Of a DNA stretch of 64,000 nt, positions 31,085-41,324 are shown one piece after another (position 1 is the first letter of the stretch; every line of letters starts with the position of its first letter). The notes under the pieces are model-generated. The model searched no databases and was not told the DNA's origin. It worked only from the letters and a program-made list of their open reading frames with translations. The translations under genes and the position numbers were made by a program. The DNA is from Ariolimax columbianus (Eukaryota; Mollusca; Gastropoda; Stylommatophora; Arionidae): the NCBI GenBank assembly GCA_036924085.1, contig JAVGWX010000013.1, positions 65,057,157 through 65,121,156 of the forward strand, given 5' to 3'.

Positions 31085-31690
31085 ATGGTGGTTTAGAAGA
31101 ATCTGCATAGTCTGTTTACAACCAGTTTCTTTCATTCAACTTAACTTTCTTTTCAACTATGTGCATTAACCGACCCTGCCCCAACTATTTCCCGTGGCAA
31201 TGCATTCCAAGCAATTACACTCTGATCATTTTTTATCCTAATATCTAATCTTGACCTTTCTTTAAATAATTTGTGACTGTATCGTTTTGTTCTAGTGGCC
31301 GTCTGTATCTTGTTATCTTATAAACCTGCATTAAATTTCCTCGAATTCTTCGCTTTTCTAGACATTGTATGCGAAGGCCAGATTTTCTCATCACTATAAT
31401 TCCGAAATCCCACTATCAGTTTTGCCGCTCGTCTTTATAACCCTTCCAGCATGTTGATATCCCCTTCGATAAAAACCCCACAGCTGAACACAGTAACTTC
31501 AATTTAGGTCTAACTAATTCTTTAAACAGTTTGACAATCACTTCCTTGCTCCTATGTTTAATATTTCTTTAAATCATATCTAACATTGCAGTTGCCTTTT
31601 TTACTGCTACCTGGACTTGTTCACTCACCTTACCTGTATGATCTACTATAACGCATAGGTCCCTTTTAGATATATACATTATTAAATTTT
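31085..31690 (-). pseudogene. LINE-E (CR1/L2-like) 3' end
   Basis: On the minus strand, 31600-31690 reads SKRDLCVIVDHTGKVSEQVQ then VAVKKATAMLDMI, the post-palm motif typical of CR1/L2-clade ORF2. The remainder to 31085 is a degraded C-terminus. The 3' UTR contains GGTTTAGAAGAATCTGCATA and ACAACCAGTTTC, shared with SINE-H. A better copy is at 40317-40945. Confidence 0.75.
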
Positions 31691-32199
31691 TAAAAAAACA
31701 AACAAATGTAAGTTTAACGATAAATAACTTTAAAAATAAATAAATAAAATAAAAATGCAGTGGATACTCGTTTTGAGGCACTGTCCTGGACAGGTTCGAG
31801 CAAAAGTCTAAATCGTAACATGTATAAGTCGTATCTTTCCTGCGGGTTTGGTATTGTCCAGTATATTTCAATTGAGTTTAAGGTTGAGACCTGAGATATT
31901 CCATTTCTGCTCCTCGTGCATTATGGGATACATGAACGCAGGAATGGCTTCATAAATAAACCCTAAGATAAAACTGCACCCTCTTCTGTGCTCATTCGTC
32001 ATGACTATGTCCTGCGCCTGAATCAAAGAGATGAAAGTTCCTTTGATATTTGGTGCATGAAACATTTGCACCCTCCCTCATGGAATGTACAAAGAATGCT
32101 CCACCCAGGTGAAACGGGGTGTCCATTTTGTGTAATAAGTGCCGAGGACAATGACGGATTCGGACCGGTCTATTTAACCAACTTCCAGGGGAACTGAGA
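31691..32199. other. No recognisable gene or repeat
   Basis: Unassigned. Overlapping ORFs at 31868-32197 have no recognised motif. Confidence 0.45.
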
Positions 32200-32497
32200 C
32201 ATACTGACTAGGACGTCGCATCAGGGTCAGGCGCAACATACTGACCAGGACGTCGGATCAGGGTCAGACGCAACATACTGACCAGGACGGCGCATCAGGG
32301 TCAGGCGCAACATACTGACCAGGACGTCGGATCAGGGTCAGGCACAACATATTGACCAGGACTTCAGATCAGAGTCAGGCACAACATACTTTCCAGGACT
32401 TCGGATCAGGGTCAGACGCAACATACTGACCAGGACGTCGGATCAGGGTCAGGCACAACATACTGACCAGGACGGCGCATCAGGGTCAGGAAGAATC
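32200..32497. repeat. 37-bp minisatellite, 8 copies (family A unit, inverted)
   Basis: Unit CATACTGACCAGGACGTCGG plus ATCAGGGTCAGGCACAA, at exact 37-bp steps (32200, 32237, 32274 and so on). Its reverse complement aligns with the 38-bp unit at 1-145 and 56411-56590. It directly precedes a family A body in the expected orientation. Confidence 0.92.
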
Positions 32498-32700
32498 TAC
32501 CGAGCAAGACCATTATCTCTGGCTGACGATATGTAGATGAACGTGATCCCCGCAGTAGTTAGCGTCACGCAGATGAAGCCAAGCATAGCTCAACTGAATG
32601 GATGACCCTAGTCCACCTTTATCAGCACGCTTGGGATGTGAGGAAAGCTACAAGAACACACCACTAAACGCCCTTATCTGGTTGCACAAAATAGTAAGCC
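32498..32700 (-). mobile_element. Family A repeat, partial
   Basis: GAACGTGATCCCCGCAGTAG, GATGAAGCCAAGCATAGC, TCCACCTTTATCAGCACGCT and GGGATGTGAGGAAAGCTACA. The part near GGAAACGGGCTG is missing; the 37-bp array takes its place. Confidence 0.8.
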
Positions 32701-32713
32701 TAATCTTTGTAGG

Positions 32714-33025
32714 TATTTGGCTTGGCTTCGTTCGTTCTCAATCTCCCGCTACCAAACACTGAAAGGGCTTAAGTAGCAGAATCTAGTCCAGAGAGCGGAA
32801 TGCGTTGTGTCGTAATTTACAGCTTGACTGCGATATTTGCATCTTTCGGTCCAAGACATCCGACATCAGCAAGCATGTTTTAATTACCGGGTTAGCATTC
32901 CCTCTTCGATCCCTTCTCCTTAGCCAGTCTGCCCAGCTCTGGTTCGCTGGCCCTGACGCTAGCAGTCAGCTATGGGTCGCTGACCACTGCAGCTCATGCG
33001 ATGCTCAGCATCTTGATCCCTCATG
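32714..33025 (-). mobile_element. SINE-B with internal deletion, CCAAG tail
   Basis: It starts CTTGGCTTCGTTCGTTCTCA. After CCTTAGCCAGTCTGCCC it jumps straight to AGCTCTGGTTCGCTGGCCC, losing about 65 bp relative to 15565-15903. It ends CAGCATCTTGATCCCTC. Confidence 0.87.
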
Positions 33026-33296
33026 GTAGGTTTTTGATAACAAACAGCAATATATTATATACACCTACTGTTCAGTACACGAGAAACTGTCAAGAGGACC
33101 GCAGTCGTCTTCATCCTGAAGAAGGTCGTTCATGTTGGTAGCAAACCTTGTTCAAAAAAGAAGCGACTGGAACAGACCACCGCAAATGCTTTGATACGAG
33201 CAAACATGTAACGTGCCAGCTGCAATTATGACATCCGTGCTTCACATTGGAGAAATAAAGTGAGTGATGATGATGAATGTGATATTACGGAGTCAT
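33026..33296. other. Unassigned; possible LINE 3' end
   Basis: AATAAAGTGAGTGATGATGA near 33253 resembles a LINE-D-type TGATGA tail, but no coding motif is recognisable upstream. Confidence 0.35.
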
Positions 33297-33690
33297 TGTT
33301 GTTGTTGTTGTTGTTATTGTTGTTGTTGTTGTTGAATGCCCACAATGTGTAGGATTACTTTTGTGTGCGCCCTAGAAAGGACGTTAAGTGGCATAGCTTT
33401 TCTCCCATCCCGAGCGTGCTGATGAAGGTGGATCGGGGTCCTCCAGGTGGTTGTGCTATGCTTGGCTGCATCTTCGCGTCGCTCACTACTGCGGGATTAC
33501 GTCAATCACTCACGTTGTTAGCCACGATGCCATGAACACAGCCCGTTTCCAGGGAGGGATACAAAAAAGCCGAGGTGTGGATCGTGGCCTGTATTTTTTT
33601 TACCTGTCTTATTCGTTTGTTTTACCTGACCCTGACTAACTTGTCTAATCAGTATATTTACCTCACCAGGCGTTAGTCTTCCTTCCCTAC
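33297..33690 (+). mobile_element. Family A repeat with (GTT)n and one 38-bp unit
   Basis: It opens with (GTT)n (33297-33335), then GAATGCCCACAATGTGTAGG, CATCCCGAGCGTGCTGATGA, CCAGGTGGTTGTGCTATGCT and GCCCGTTTCCAGGGAGGGAT. It ends in CTGACCCTGACTAACTTGTC and CAGTATATTTACC. This is the most complete + copy. Read in reverse, (GTT)n is a (CAA)n tail. Confidence 0.85.
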
Positions 33691-33897
33691 GGAGTCATAA
33701 AATCTATACAGCTAAGGTAACAATTTCCCAATAGCAGATCTGCTGCAATGGGTCTTCAAGGTCCTCTATGTCTTGCCTTGGTGATACAGTCTGCACGTGT
33801 TTTCCTTTTGTTTTCTAACGACTTATAGCTCTGTTATCTTCTGCCAGATTTGTCCCCCAAAGTTCCTTTCCAGTATTCTTTTCAGTCCCTCGTAAGT

Positions 33898-34860
33898 CTC
33901 AGCCAGTCGGATGTGTTAGACAAAAAGGGGAAAAAATTGCAGTTCAGCTGTAAACTACGTCACAACGCATTCCGTTTTCTGCACTACATTTTGCTACTTG
34001 CAAAGCCTTTTCCATGGCTTGGTAGCGGGAAATTGAGAACGTTCAGGGCTTGGTAGCGGGAAATTGAGAACGTTCAGGGCTTGGTAGCGGGAAATTGAGA
34101 ACGTTCAGGGCTTGGTAGCGGGAGATTGAGAACGTTCAGGGCTTGGTAGTGGGAGATTGAGAACGTTCAGGGCTTGGTAGCGGGACATTGAGAACGTTTA
34201 GGGCTTGGTAGCGGGAGATTGAGAACGTTCAGGGCTTGGTAGTGGGAGATTGAGAACGTTCAGGGCTTGGTAGCGGGAGATTGAGAACGTTCAGGGCTTG
34301 GTAGTGGGAGATTGAGAACGTTCAGGGCTTGGTAGCGGGACATTGAGAACGTTCAGGGCTTGGTAGCGGGACATTGAGAACGTTCAGGGCTTGGTAGCGG
34401 GACATTGAGAACGTTCAGGGCTTGGTAGCGGGAGATTGAGAACGTTCAGGGCTTGGTAGCGGGAGATTGAGAACGTTCAGGACTTGGTCGTGGGAGATTG
34501 AGAACGTTCAGGACTTGTAGTGGGAGATTGAGAACGTTCAGGGCTTGGTAGTGGGAGATTGAGAACGTTCAGGGCTTGGTAGCGGGAAATTGAGAACGTT
34601 CAGGACTTGGTCGTGGGAGATTGAGAACGTTCAGGGCTTGGTAGTGGGAGATTGAGAACGTTCAGGACTTGGTCGTGGGAGATTGAGAACGTTCAGGGCT
34701 TGGTAGCGGGAGATTGAGAACGTTCAGGGCTTGGTAGCGGGAGATTGAGAACGTTCAGGGCTTGGTAGCGGGAGATTGAGAACGTTCAGGGCTTGGTAGC
34801 GGGAGATTGAGAACGTTCAGAGTTTGGTAGCGGGAGATTGAGAACGAACGAAGACAAAGT
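33898..34860 (+). mobile_element. SINE-B whose 3' end is amplified into a 31-bp array
   Basis: The SINE-B central block (CAGTCGGATGTGTTAGACAA, AAACTACGTCACAACGCATT) leads into GGCTTGGTAGCGGGAAATTG. It closes at 34835-34855 with GAGATTGAGAACGAACGAAG. Between them lie about 27 copies of the same 3' segment. Confidence 0.92.
34015..34846. repeat. 31-bp minisatellite, about 27 copies, derived from SINE-B
   Basis: Unit GTTCAGGGCTTGGTAGCGGG plus AGATTGAGAAC. Variants AAATTG, ACATTG, GTAGTGGG and GACTTGGTCGTGGG recur in blocks, indicating multi-unit duplication. The unit equals the penultimate 31 bp of SINE-B. Confidence 0.95.
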
Positions 34861-35134
34861 AGACGTTTTAAGCAGTGTTGTCTTTTAATGTGACCAAAAT
34901 ATCATAAATGTCGGATTCTAGTTTCGTTCATCCATTGTCTTTAGATCCCTAATTTTTTCCAAGATTTCTTTCTTTGTTTTCTTTTCTTTCCAGAAGAAGC
35001 GCCACGACCTTCTATAATCGTTAGATCATTGTCTATGTTTGCTCCTCGTTACACAGTATAGTCGAATTTGTATAACACCTGACCATTCTCATTTATAATA
35101 TGTGAATTACTTGTTTAGATTTCAATATATCTTC

Positions 35135-36325
35135 TTCTTCTTCTTCTTCTTCTTCTTTTTCTTCTTCTTCTTCTTCTTCTTCTATTTGTTCCTCTTCTTC
35201 TTCTTCTTGTTCTTTTAGTTGTTGTTGTTGTTGTTTTTCTTCTTCTTCTTCTTCTTCTTCTTCTTCTTCTTCTTCTTTTTCTTCTTCTTCTTCTTCTCCG
35301 TCTACTTCCTCTTCTTCTTCTACATCTACTTCCTCTTCTTCTTCTTCTACTTCGTTCGTTCCTTCCTACGTTCGTTCGTTCTCAGTCTCGCGCATAAAGA
35401 ACTGTGAAAAGGACGTTGCAAGAAGCAGAATGTCGTCCAGAGATCGGAATGCACTGTGTCGTGGTTTACAGCTTGCCTACGATATTTGAACCTTTCAGTC
35501 CGACAAATCCGACCTCATCAGGCGTTTTTGGGTACCGGGTTATCCTTCTCTCTTCGATCCCTTCTCATTAGCCCATTTCCAGCATGTTATCCAGGATATG
35601 AGGTGTGTTTAAGGGTATTGGCAGCTTTGGTTCGCTGGCCCTGACGCTGGCAGTCAGCTTCAGTTCGCTGGCCCTGTCGCTGGCAGTCAGCTTCAGTTCG
35701 CTGGCCCTGTCGCTGGCAGTCAGTTTCAGTTCGCTGGCCCTGTCGCTGGCAGTCAGCTTTGGTTAGCTAGCCCTGACGCTGGCAGTCAACTTCAGTTCGC
35801 TGGCCCTGACACTGGCAGTCAGCTTTGGTTCGCTGGCCCTGACGCTGGCAGTCAGCTTTGGTTAGCTAGCCCTGACGCTGGCAGTCAACTTCAGTTCGCT
35901 GGCCCTGTCGCTGGCAGTCAGCTTTGGTTCGCTGGCCCTGTCGCGGCAGTCAACTTCAGTTCGCTGGCCCTGACGCTGGCAGTCAGCTTTGGTTAGCTAG
36001 CCCTGACGCTGGCAGTCAGCTTCAGTTCGCTGGCCCTGTCGCTGGCAGTCAGCTTTGGTTAGCTAGCCCTGACGCTGGCAGTCAGCTTCAGTTCGCTGGC
36101 CCTGTCGCTGACAGTCAGCTTTGGTTAGCTAGCCCTGACGCTGGCAGTCAACTTCAGTTCGCTGGCCCTGACGCGGCAGTCAACTTCAGTTCGCTGGCCC
36201 TGTCGCTGGCAGTCAGCTTTGGTTAGCTAGCCCTGACGCTGGCAAACAACTTCAGTTCTCTGGCCCTGACACTGGCAGTCAGCTTTGGTTCGCTGACCGC
36301 TGCAGCTCATGCACTGCTCAGCATA
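35135..36325 (-). mobile_element. SINE-B with (TTC)n tail and internal 33-bp array
   Basis: A (TTC)n tract with GTTGTTGTTG interruptions (35135-35358) precedes TTCGTTCGTTCTCAGTCTCG. The reversed SINE-B follows through TCGATCCCTTCTCATTAGCC. At TTGGTTCGCTGGCCCTGACG it enters a long array, and it exits at 36295-36325 into CGCTGCAGCTCATGCACTGC, the SINE 5' end. The poly-Phe ORF at 35219 is a TTC artefact. Confidence 0.92.
35632..36292. repeat. 33-bp minisatellite, about 20 copies, internal to SINE-B
   Basis: Units alternate between CTTCAGTTCGCTGGCCCTGT and CTTTGGTTAGCTAGCCCTGA, each followed by CGCTGGCAGTCAG or similar. The 66-bp pair recurs as a higher-order unit. The unit matches SINE-B's GGTTCGCTGGCCCTGACGCT and AGCAGTCAGCT. 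At 11 codons per unit it produces a stop-free ORF at 35924-36226 that is an artefact. Confidence 0.94.
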
Positions 36326-36479
36326 TTCGGATTTAAATATATGACTCTTGTTCGTTAAAACATAATTGACTATTGCTTATCTTTTCCTGATTTTTTATTT
36401 GCATCTTCCATTTTCCGTTATAATATTTCCAAGATAGAAGAGGCCTTGAACGTATCCAAGTATTTGACACGCTGTTTGT

Positions 36480-36775
36480 TTTTATTGTTGCGGTTATCGT
36501 TGAGTACTCACAATGAGTAGGTTTACTCTTTTGTGTACCCTGAAAAGGACGTTAAGTTGCAAGTTTCAGTAGCTTTCATCACATTTAGAGCGTGCTGATG
36601 AAGCTGGACCGGGGTCATCCAGGCGGTTGTGTTATGCTTGTCTTCATCAGCGGGTCACTCACTACTACATGGATCGTATCTATCCCCCACCTCGTTAACC
36701 AAGCTGCTATGAATACAGACCGTTTCCAGGGAGGACTGCGTAGAAGTCGACGTCGTTTTTTATTTGTAGAGTAGT
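36480..36775 (+). mobile_element. Family A repeat
   Basis: TTGTTGCGGTTATCGTTGAG, CACAATGAGTAGGTTTACTC, GACGTTAAGTTGCAAGTTTC, CATCCAGGCGGTTGTGTTAT and CCGTTTCCAGGGAGGACTGC. It stops before any 38-bp unit. Confidence 0.82.
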
Positions 36776-37084
36776 TTTCGAGTCTACTTTCCTAATTATG
36801 ATAGTTTACCTTTTTTTCTGTATCAATATCCAATCCATACACCTGACTTCCGTTCGTTACAAGAGTCACACATTTATGTAGTTCTTGTCTGCTCAGAACT
36901 CAATACATGTATTGCACATTACAGATGATCAGTGCTTGCTGTACGATGATGAAAATAAACTGCAAAATCACACGAAAACGCTTACGACTACCTGTGCTAA
37001 ATATAATATGTGAATTAACGAGAGTAAAACAGCAACTATGATCAGAAGAACACCTGGATCACTCAACATAAGTGTGATTTTTGT
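36776..37084. other. No recognisable gene or repeat
   Basis: AT-rich unassigned sequence. Confidence 0.45.
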
Positions 37085-37325
37085 TTTACAGCGTCCGCCA
37101 TATTGCCCTAATCCCCTAGGTGGTGTGCTTTGCACTGTGGTTTTTATTTTGAGCCTGTCGGCCCAGTGCATCTGACTTCGGCATGCATTTTATGTAAGGA
37201 CCTGCTTTCTTCTGCATTTTCTAAGGGTTTGCTTCCCCGGGGTAACGACCGGTGCTGTGATAGGGATCAAACCCAGCACCTTCTGTGTGTGAGCCGTGTC
37301 ACTTAAACACTAGCCCACGCCGTCC
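37085..37325 (-). mobile_element. SINE-G, inverted
   Basis: Plus-strand order GTCGGCCCAGTGCATCTGAC, TTCGGCATGCATTTTATGTA, CTTCCCCGGGGTAACGACCG, GGGATCAAACCCAGCACC (B box complement), TGTCACTTAAACACTAGCCC (A box complement). Confidence 0.82.
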
Positions 37326-37465
37326 CCCATACGTGTATATGATATTGCCCTTCAACAGGTTCATGAGTTCAAGTATTTGGGCAGCATTTGTTCGACAGAC
37401 GTCATGATCCACAGGAAAATTGCGACTAATTGTCAGAGAGCATCTGCTGTGACTTATCAGCTGTT

Positions 37466-37985
37466 CCCACTGCTTAGGGTCCCTAGCTTTAGTTTCCGCA
37501 ACAACTGCTTAGGGTCCCTAGCTTTAGTTTCCGCAACAACTGCTTAGGCTTCCGAGCATTAGTTCCGCAACAAGTGCTTAGGGTCACGAGCATTAGTTCC
37601 GCAACAAGTGCTTAGGGTCACGAGCATTAGTTCCGCAACAAGTGCTTAGGGTCACGAGCATTAGTTCCGCAAGAACTGCTCAGTATCTCGAGCATTAGTT
37701 CCGCAAGAACTGCTCAGGATCTCGAGCATTAGTTCCGCAAGAACTACTTAGGGTCTCGAGCATTAGTTCCGCAAGAACTGCCCATGATCTCGAGCATTAG
37801 TTCCGCAAGAACTGCTCAGGGTCTCGAACATTAGTTCCGCAAGAACTGCTTAGGGTATCGAGCATTAGTTCCGCAACAACTGCTTAGGGTCTCGAGCATT
37901 AGTTCCGCAAAAATGCTTAGCGTCTCGAGCATTAGTTCCGCAGCAACTGCTTAGGGTCTCGAGCATTAGTTCCGCAACAAAGCAA
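37466..37985. repeat. 34-bp minisatellite, about 15 copies, within LINE-C
   Basis: Unit TGCTTAGGGTCTCGAGCATT plus AGTTCCGCAACAAC. The first units (CTTAGGGTCCCTAGCTTTAG) are the LINE-C codons LLRVPSFSFRN. The last unit flows into the codons KQQLIY. The array is amplified retrotransposon coding sequence. Confidence 0.93.
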
Positions 37986-38088
37986 CAGCTGATATACAGT
38001 ATCTTTATGCCGGCTCTGTGCTACCAGTGCCAAACATGACCTCTGTCTAGGGCGAGGGAGAGCAGCATTTCGATATGTGAATTGAGGT

Positions 38089-38389
38089 ATTTCTTCTTCT
38101 TCTTTCAGATCAAGGTTCCGGTTTCTCTTACAAAGGACACCTTTGTTTATAAGGTTGTTTCATCTCCATACAGCTCCTGTCTCATATATGTCTCACGAGG
38201 CCAGCATTGTTCTCTCTTTTCCTTCGTGAGCATGCAGCTTTGCAGGATGTGTTCTACGGTCGTGATATGCTCCCCACATGGGCACCTGTCATCTGTCACA
38301 ATCCTCATTTTGTTGTAAAGATGACTCTTGAGTCTGTTATGCACAGTTCTCAGTCTGAAGATGATGACTTGCTCTTCTCTAGTTAAGTT
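38089..38389 (-). pseudogene. LINE-B2 3' end inserted in LINE-C
   Basis: The minus strand reads HNRLKSHLYNKMRIVTDDRC, then PCGEHITTVEHILQSCML and KREQCWPRE. This is the C-terminal C-x-C-G, H-I-L-x-x-C knuckle downstream of RNase H. TTCTTCTTCTTTC at the left is the (GAA)n tail. A 9-bp direct repeat AATTGAGGT flanks it (38080-38088 and 38390-38398). Confidence 0.88.
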
Positions 38390-38819
38390 AATTGAGGTGT
38401 TTGAGGAAGGTCATCGGTGTTACCAGGAGAGACAGAGTACGGAATTACAACATTCGTAGTATGGTCGGCACTACGTCTTGTGCAGAATACATTTCCAGGG
38501 AGAAAATACGTTCATTTGGTCATCTCATGAGAAGGCACTATCATCAACGTCCACTGATGGCTTACAACGATGGTAGATCTGGCTGCAGGTTAAGGGGACA
38601 ACCACGAGGCAGGTGGATAGATGGCATTAGAGTGATTGTGCAGGGACACGAGCTCACATTGATCGAAGCAACGCCCTTAGCGAATGACAGACGACTTAAA
38701 CTGCCCACGACTCTTTACGGCACAAGTGGGAAAAAAAAGTAAATAACTTGTCTGCACTCAGTTATCAGATCTGCGTCATTCGCATATTTTAATCTATACA
38801 GCTTATCAAATGTTTGTGT

Positions 38820-39180
38820 GGGATCAAGATGCTGAGCAGCGCCTGAGCTGCAGTGGTCAGCCACCCATAGCTGACTGCTAACGTCAGGGCCAGCGAACCA
38901 GATCTGCCAAGACCCTTCTACACCTCCACGCGGTGATCCGGGATAACAGGCTGCAGCAGGGCAGACTGGCTAAGGAGAAGGGATCGAAGAGGGAATGCTA
39001 GCCCGGTACTATAAAAATGCTTGCTGAAGTCGGATGTGTTGGACTGAAAGGTGCAAATATCGCAGTCAAGTTGTAAACTACGACACAACGCATTCCGTTC
39101 TCTAGACTACATTCTGCCACTTAAGCCCTTTCAGGGTTTGGTAGCGGGAGATTGAGAATGAACGAAGCCAAGCCAAGCCA
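38820..39180 (+). mobile_element. SINE-B, full length, (CCAAG)n tail
   Basis: It starts GGGATCAAGATGCTGAGCAG and ends GAGATTGAGAATGAACGAAG followed by CCAAGCCAAGCCAA. The body is intact and is the reference copy for the CCAAG-tailed subtype. Confidence 0.9.
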
Positions 39181-39984
39181 AATATGTGTGCAAAAAACTC
39201 TTCTAACTGACAATGCTATAGCGCTGGGTACCAATTGTCGCTCGTATGTCAATCAATGTGAACAATAACATTACCTAAAGATTTCAGGATTGCGGAAAGC
39301 GCGCTACTGCATGCTGGGAAAGTTTTCAAGAGCACGCCAATCACGAGATTGTATTCAGTTCGGCGCCCGCCTATTTCTTCGGTGACAGATTATCGTGTGG
39401 GTGAGATCTAAACAGACTTGAATGTGTTCTTAACAGTACAAGAGCAAGAATAAAATACTGGAATTCTCTGGCGTCGCACAATATGGACTTTTGCGTTTCC
39501 AGCTTGTGTGTTTAACAATAGTGTAGTGTATAATAATATTTAGCGTGAATTACATGCGCCCGCGGGAAATATGTGATGGGTAAAGTATTCATTGTGCTAT
39601 GACCATTTTTGTTTCAAATTACTGGAGATGTTGTGGGACTTGTACTTAATTCACCCCAAACATAATTTCTTTGGTTCCGATCATACGAATTTGACAACTT
39701 ATGACTGTAGCGGGGCATTTCATTTCGGGTTGTCGTTATTTTATTTTAAATAAATAAGTAAAAGTTAGATAACGATAGGTTGTTATAGTTAGTTGCAAAA
39801 ATGGATGCTTGTCAGCTATTCGGACCAGCAGCACACAAACGGAATGATCTGCATGTAGGCAATGCGCGAGCCTAGTAGCTGAGTGCCTCGCCTCACAGGG
39901 ATGTCCTGCCCACATTGTGCCTGTTGACATCTTCATCTAGCCTGTCGTTCAGTGAAGAACAACGCCTTAACATGGTTTGATTAG
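39181..39984. other. Unassigned, repeat-poor stretch
   Basis: No repeat family or coding motif recognised. At 39310-39400 there is GCATGCTGGGAAAG, a CGCCAATCAC CCAAT-type box and GGCGCCCGCC, followed by GTGGGTGAGAT, which could be a splice donor. This might be a TATA-less promoter, but base composition alone cannot show it. Confidence 0.35.
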
Positions 39985-40283
39985 ACAATGTTAGCCAGGG
40001 TCAGGAGAAATATACTGGCCAAGACCCTCACCTGACCTCCTCGTTGGTCGTCCTGGAAACGGGCTGTTGTTGAGGACAACAGTATGGCTAACAAGGTGAG
40101 GCTCGACGTGATCCCGTAGTAGTGAGCGACACGCAGATGAGGCCAAGCATGGCACAACCGCCTGGATGATCCCGGTCCACCTTCATCAGCACGCTCGGGA
40201 TGTGAGGAAAGCTACGACAACCTGCCACATAACGCCCTTATCATGGCGCATAAAAGAGTAACCTACTCATTGTGGGCATTCGC

Positions 40284-40315
<32 letters not shown>

Positions 40316-40316
40316 T
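39985..40316 (-). mobile_element. Family A repeat with (AAC)n tail
   Basis: It starts with one 38-bp unit in reverse (TTAGCCAGGGTCAGGAGAAA), then GTCCTGGAAACGGGCTGTTG, AGTAGTGAGCGACACGCAGA, CACGCTCGGGATGTGAGGAA and CATTGTGGGCATTCGC, and ends (AAC)n at 40289-40316. The element and its tail are complete. Confidence 0.87.
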
Positions 40317-40945
40317 CATTATGAATTGGTTTGGAAGAATCTGCAGTCTGTATACATCCAGTTTATTTGATCTTTCATTGATCTAAACATACCTACACGC
40401 ATCCAATCTATTCTTGAATGCATTAATTGACACTGTCTCCATTATCTCCTTTGACAATGCATTCCAGTCATTGACTACTCTGACTAACAAAATATTTCCT
40501 GGTATCTAATCTGGACCTTTCTTTAATTAATTTGTACCTATTTGTCCTCTTGTTCTTATAGGTGGCTGTAGTGTTATAGTCTAATTTATCCTTTTCTTTG
40601 ATTATTTTATAAATCTGTATTGTCACCTAGAATTCTTCTCTTTTCTAGACACTGTAAGCCGGGTTTTTTTAATCTTTCCTCATAACTATAATTCTGGAAT
40701 CCCACTATCAGCTTTGTATCTCTTCTTTGTATCCTTTCCAGCATGTTTATATCCTCTTTGCGATAAGGACATCTGAACACAGTACTCCAATCTAGGTTTC
40801 ACTAATGCTGTATATAGTTTGACAAGCACTTCTTTGCACCTATGTTTTCTTTTTATCATACTTAGCATTGTCTTTGCTTTTTTCCCTGCTACCTTGACTT
40901 GCTCACTCACCTCACGTATGATCTATTACAACCCCTAGGCCCTTT
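40317..40945 (-). pseudogene. LINE-E (CR1/L2-like) C-terminus and 3' UTR
   Basis: Minus strand: EVSEQVKVAGKKAKTMLSMI, KRKHRCKEVLVKLYTALVKP, RLEYCVQMSL (the LYKALVRPHLEYCVQ motif of CR1/L2-like LINEs), then near the 3' end METVSINAFKNRLDACRYV. The 3' UTR has GGATGTATACAGACTGCAGA and TTCTTCCAAACCAATTC, homologous to the end of SINE-H. It is frameshifted. Confidence 0.82.
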
Positions 40946-40954
40946 TCCTTTTCT

Positions 40955-41135
40955 ATCATTCTTCTTCTTCTTCTTCTGCGTTCATTCTCAATCTCCCGCT
41001 ACCAAATCCTGAACAGGGCTTTGCAAGTAGCATGATGTAGTCCGGAGAACGGATTTGCGTTGTATCGCTAGTTCACAGTTTGACTGCGATATTTGCACCT
41101 TTTGGCCCGACACATCCGTCTTCGGCAGTTTTATA
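40955..41135 (-). mobile_element. SINE-B 3' half with TTC/GAA tail
   Basis: TTCTTCTTCTTCTTCTGCGT, TCATTCTCAATCTCCCGCTA, AGTTTGACTGCGATATTTGC and GACACATCCGTCTTCGGCAG, then it stops at the central block. Confidence 0.82.
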
Positions 41136-41324
41136 ATTCTAATATTGTTCTCTCCCATTTTGTGATTATGTTCAATATTTGATGTTCCAATGTTCATACC
41201 TGTATCTCGCAAATTTAGTTTCCTTAAAACCTTATAAGGTCAGAAAGCGAATTGTTTTGAGAATATAATTTCGCCCTGTCGAAAGCTACGTTGCATTGGC
41301 GTGTTCGTTGGCCGATAGACTAAT

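Larger units (their letters stand above)
37345..38742 (+). pseudogene. LINE-C RT remnant, split by an array and by a LINE-B2
   Basis: Blocks: VHEFKYLGSICSTDVMIHRK and NCQRASAVTYQLFPLL (37350-37470); a 34-bp array; KQQLIYSIFMPALCYQCQT (37975-38035); an inserted LINE-B2; MRCLRKVIGVTRRDRVRNYN, CAEYISREKIRSFGHLMRR and RLRGQPRGRWIDGIRV (38392-38640), ending at 38742. This order matches the C-terminal half of a non-LTR RT and the relative copy at 23225-24330. Stops occur near 38037 and 38078. Confidence 0.9.
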
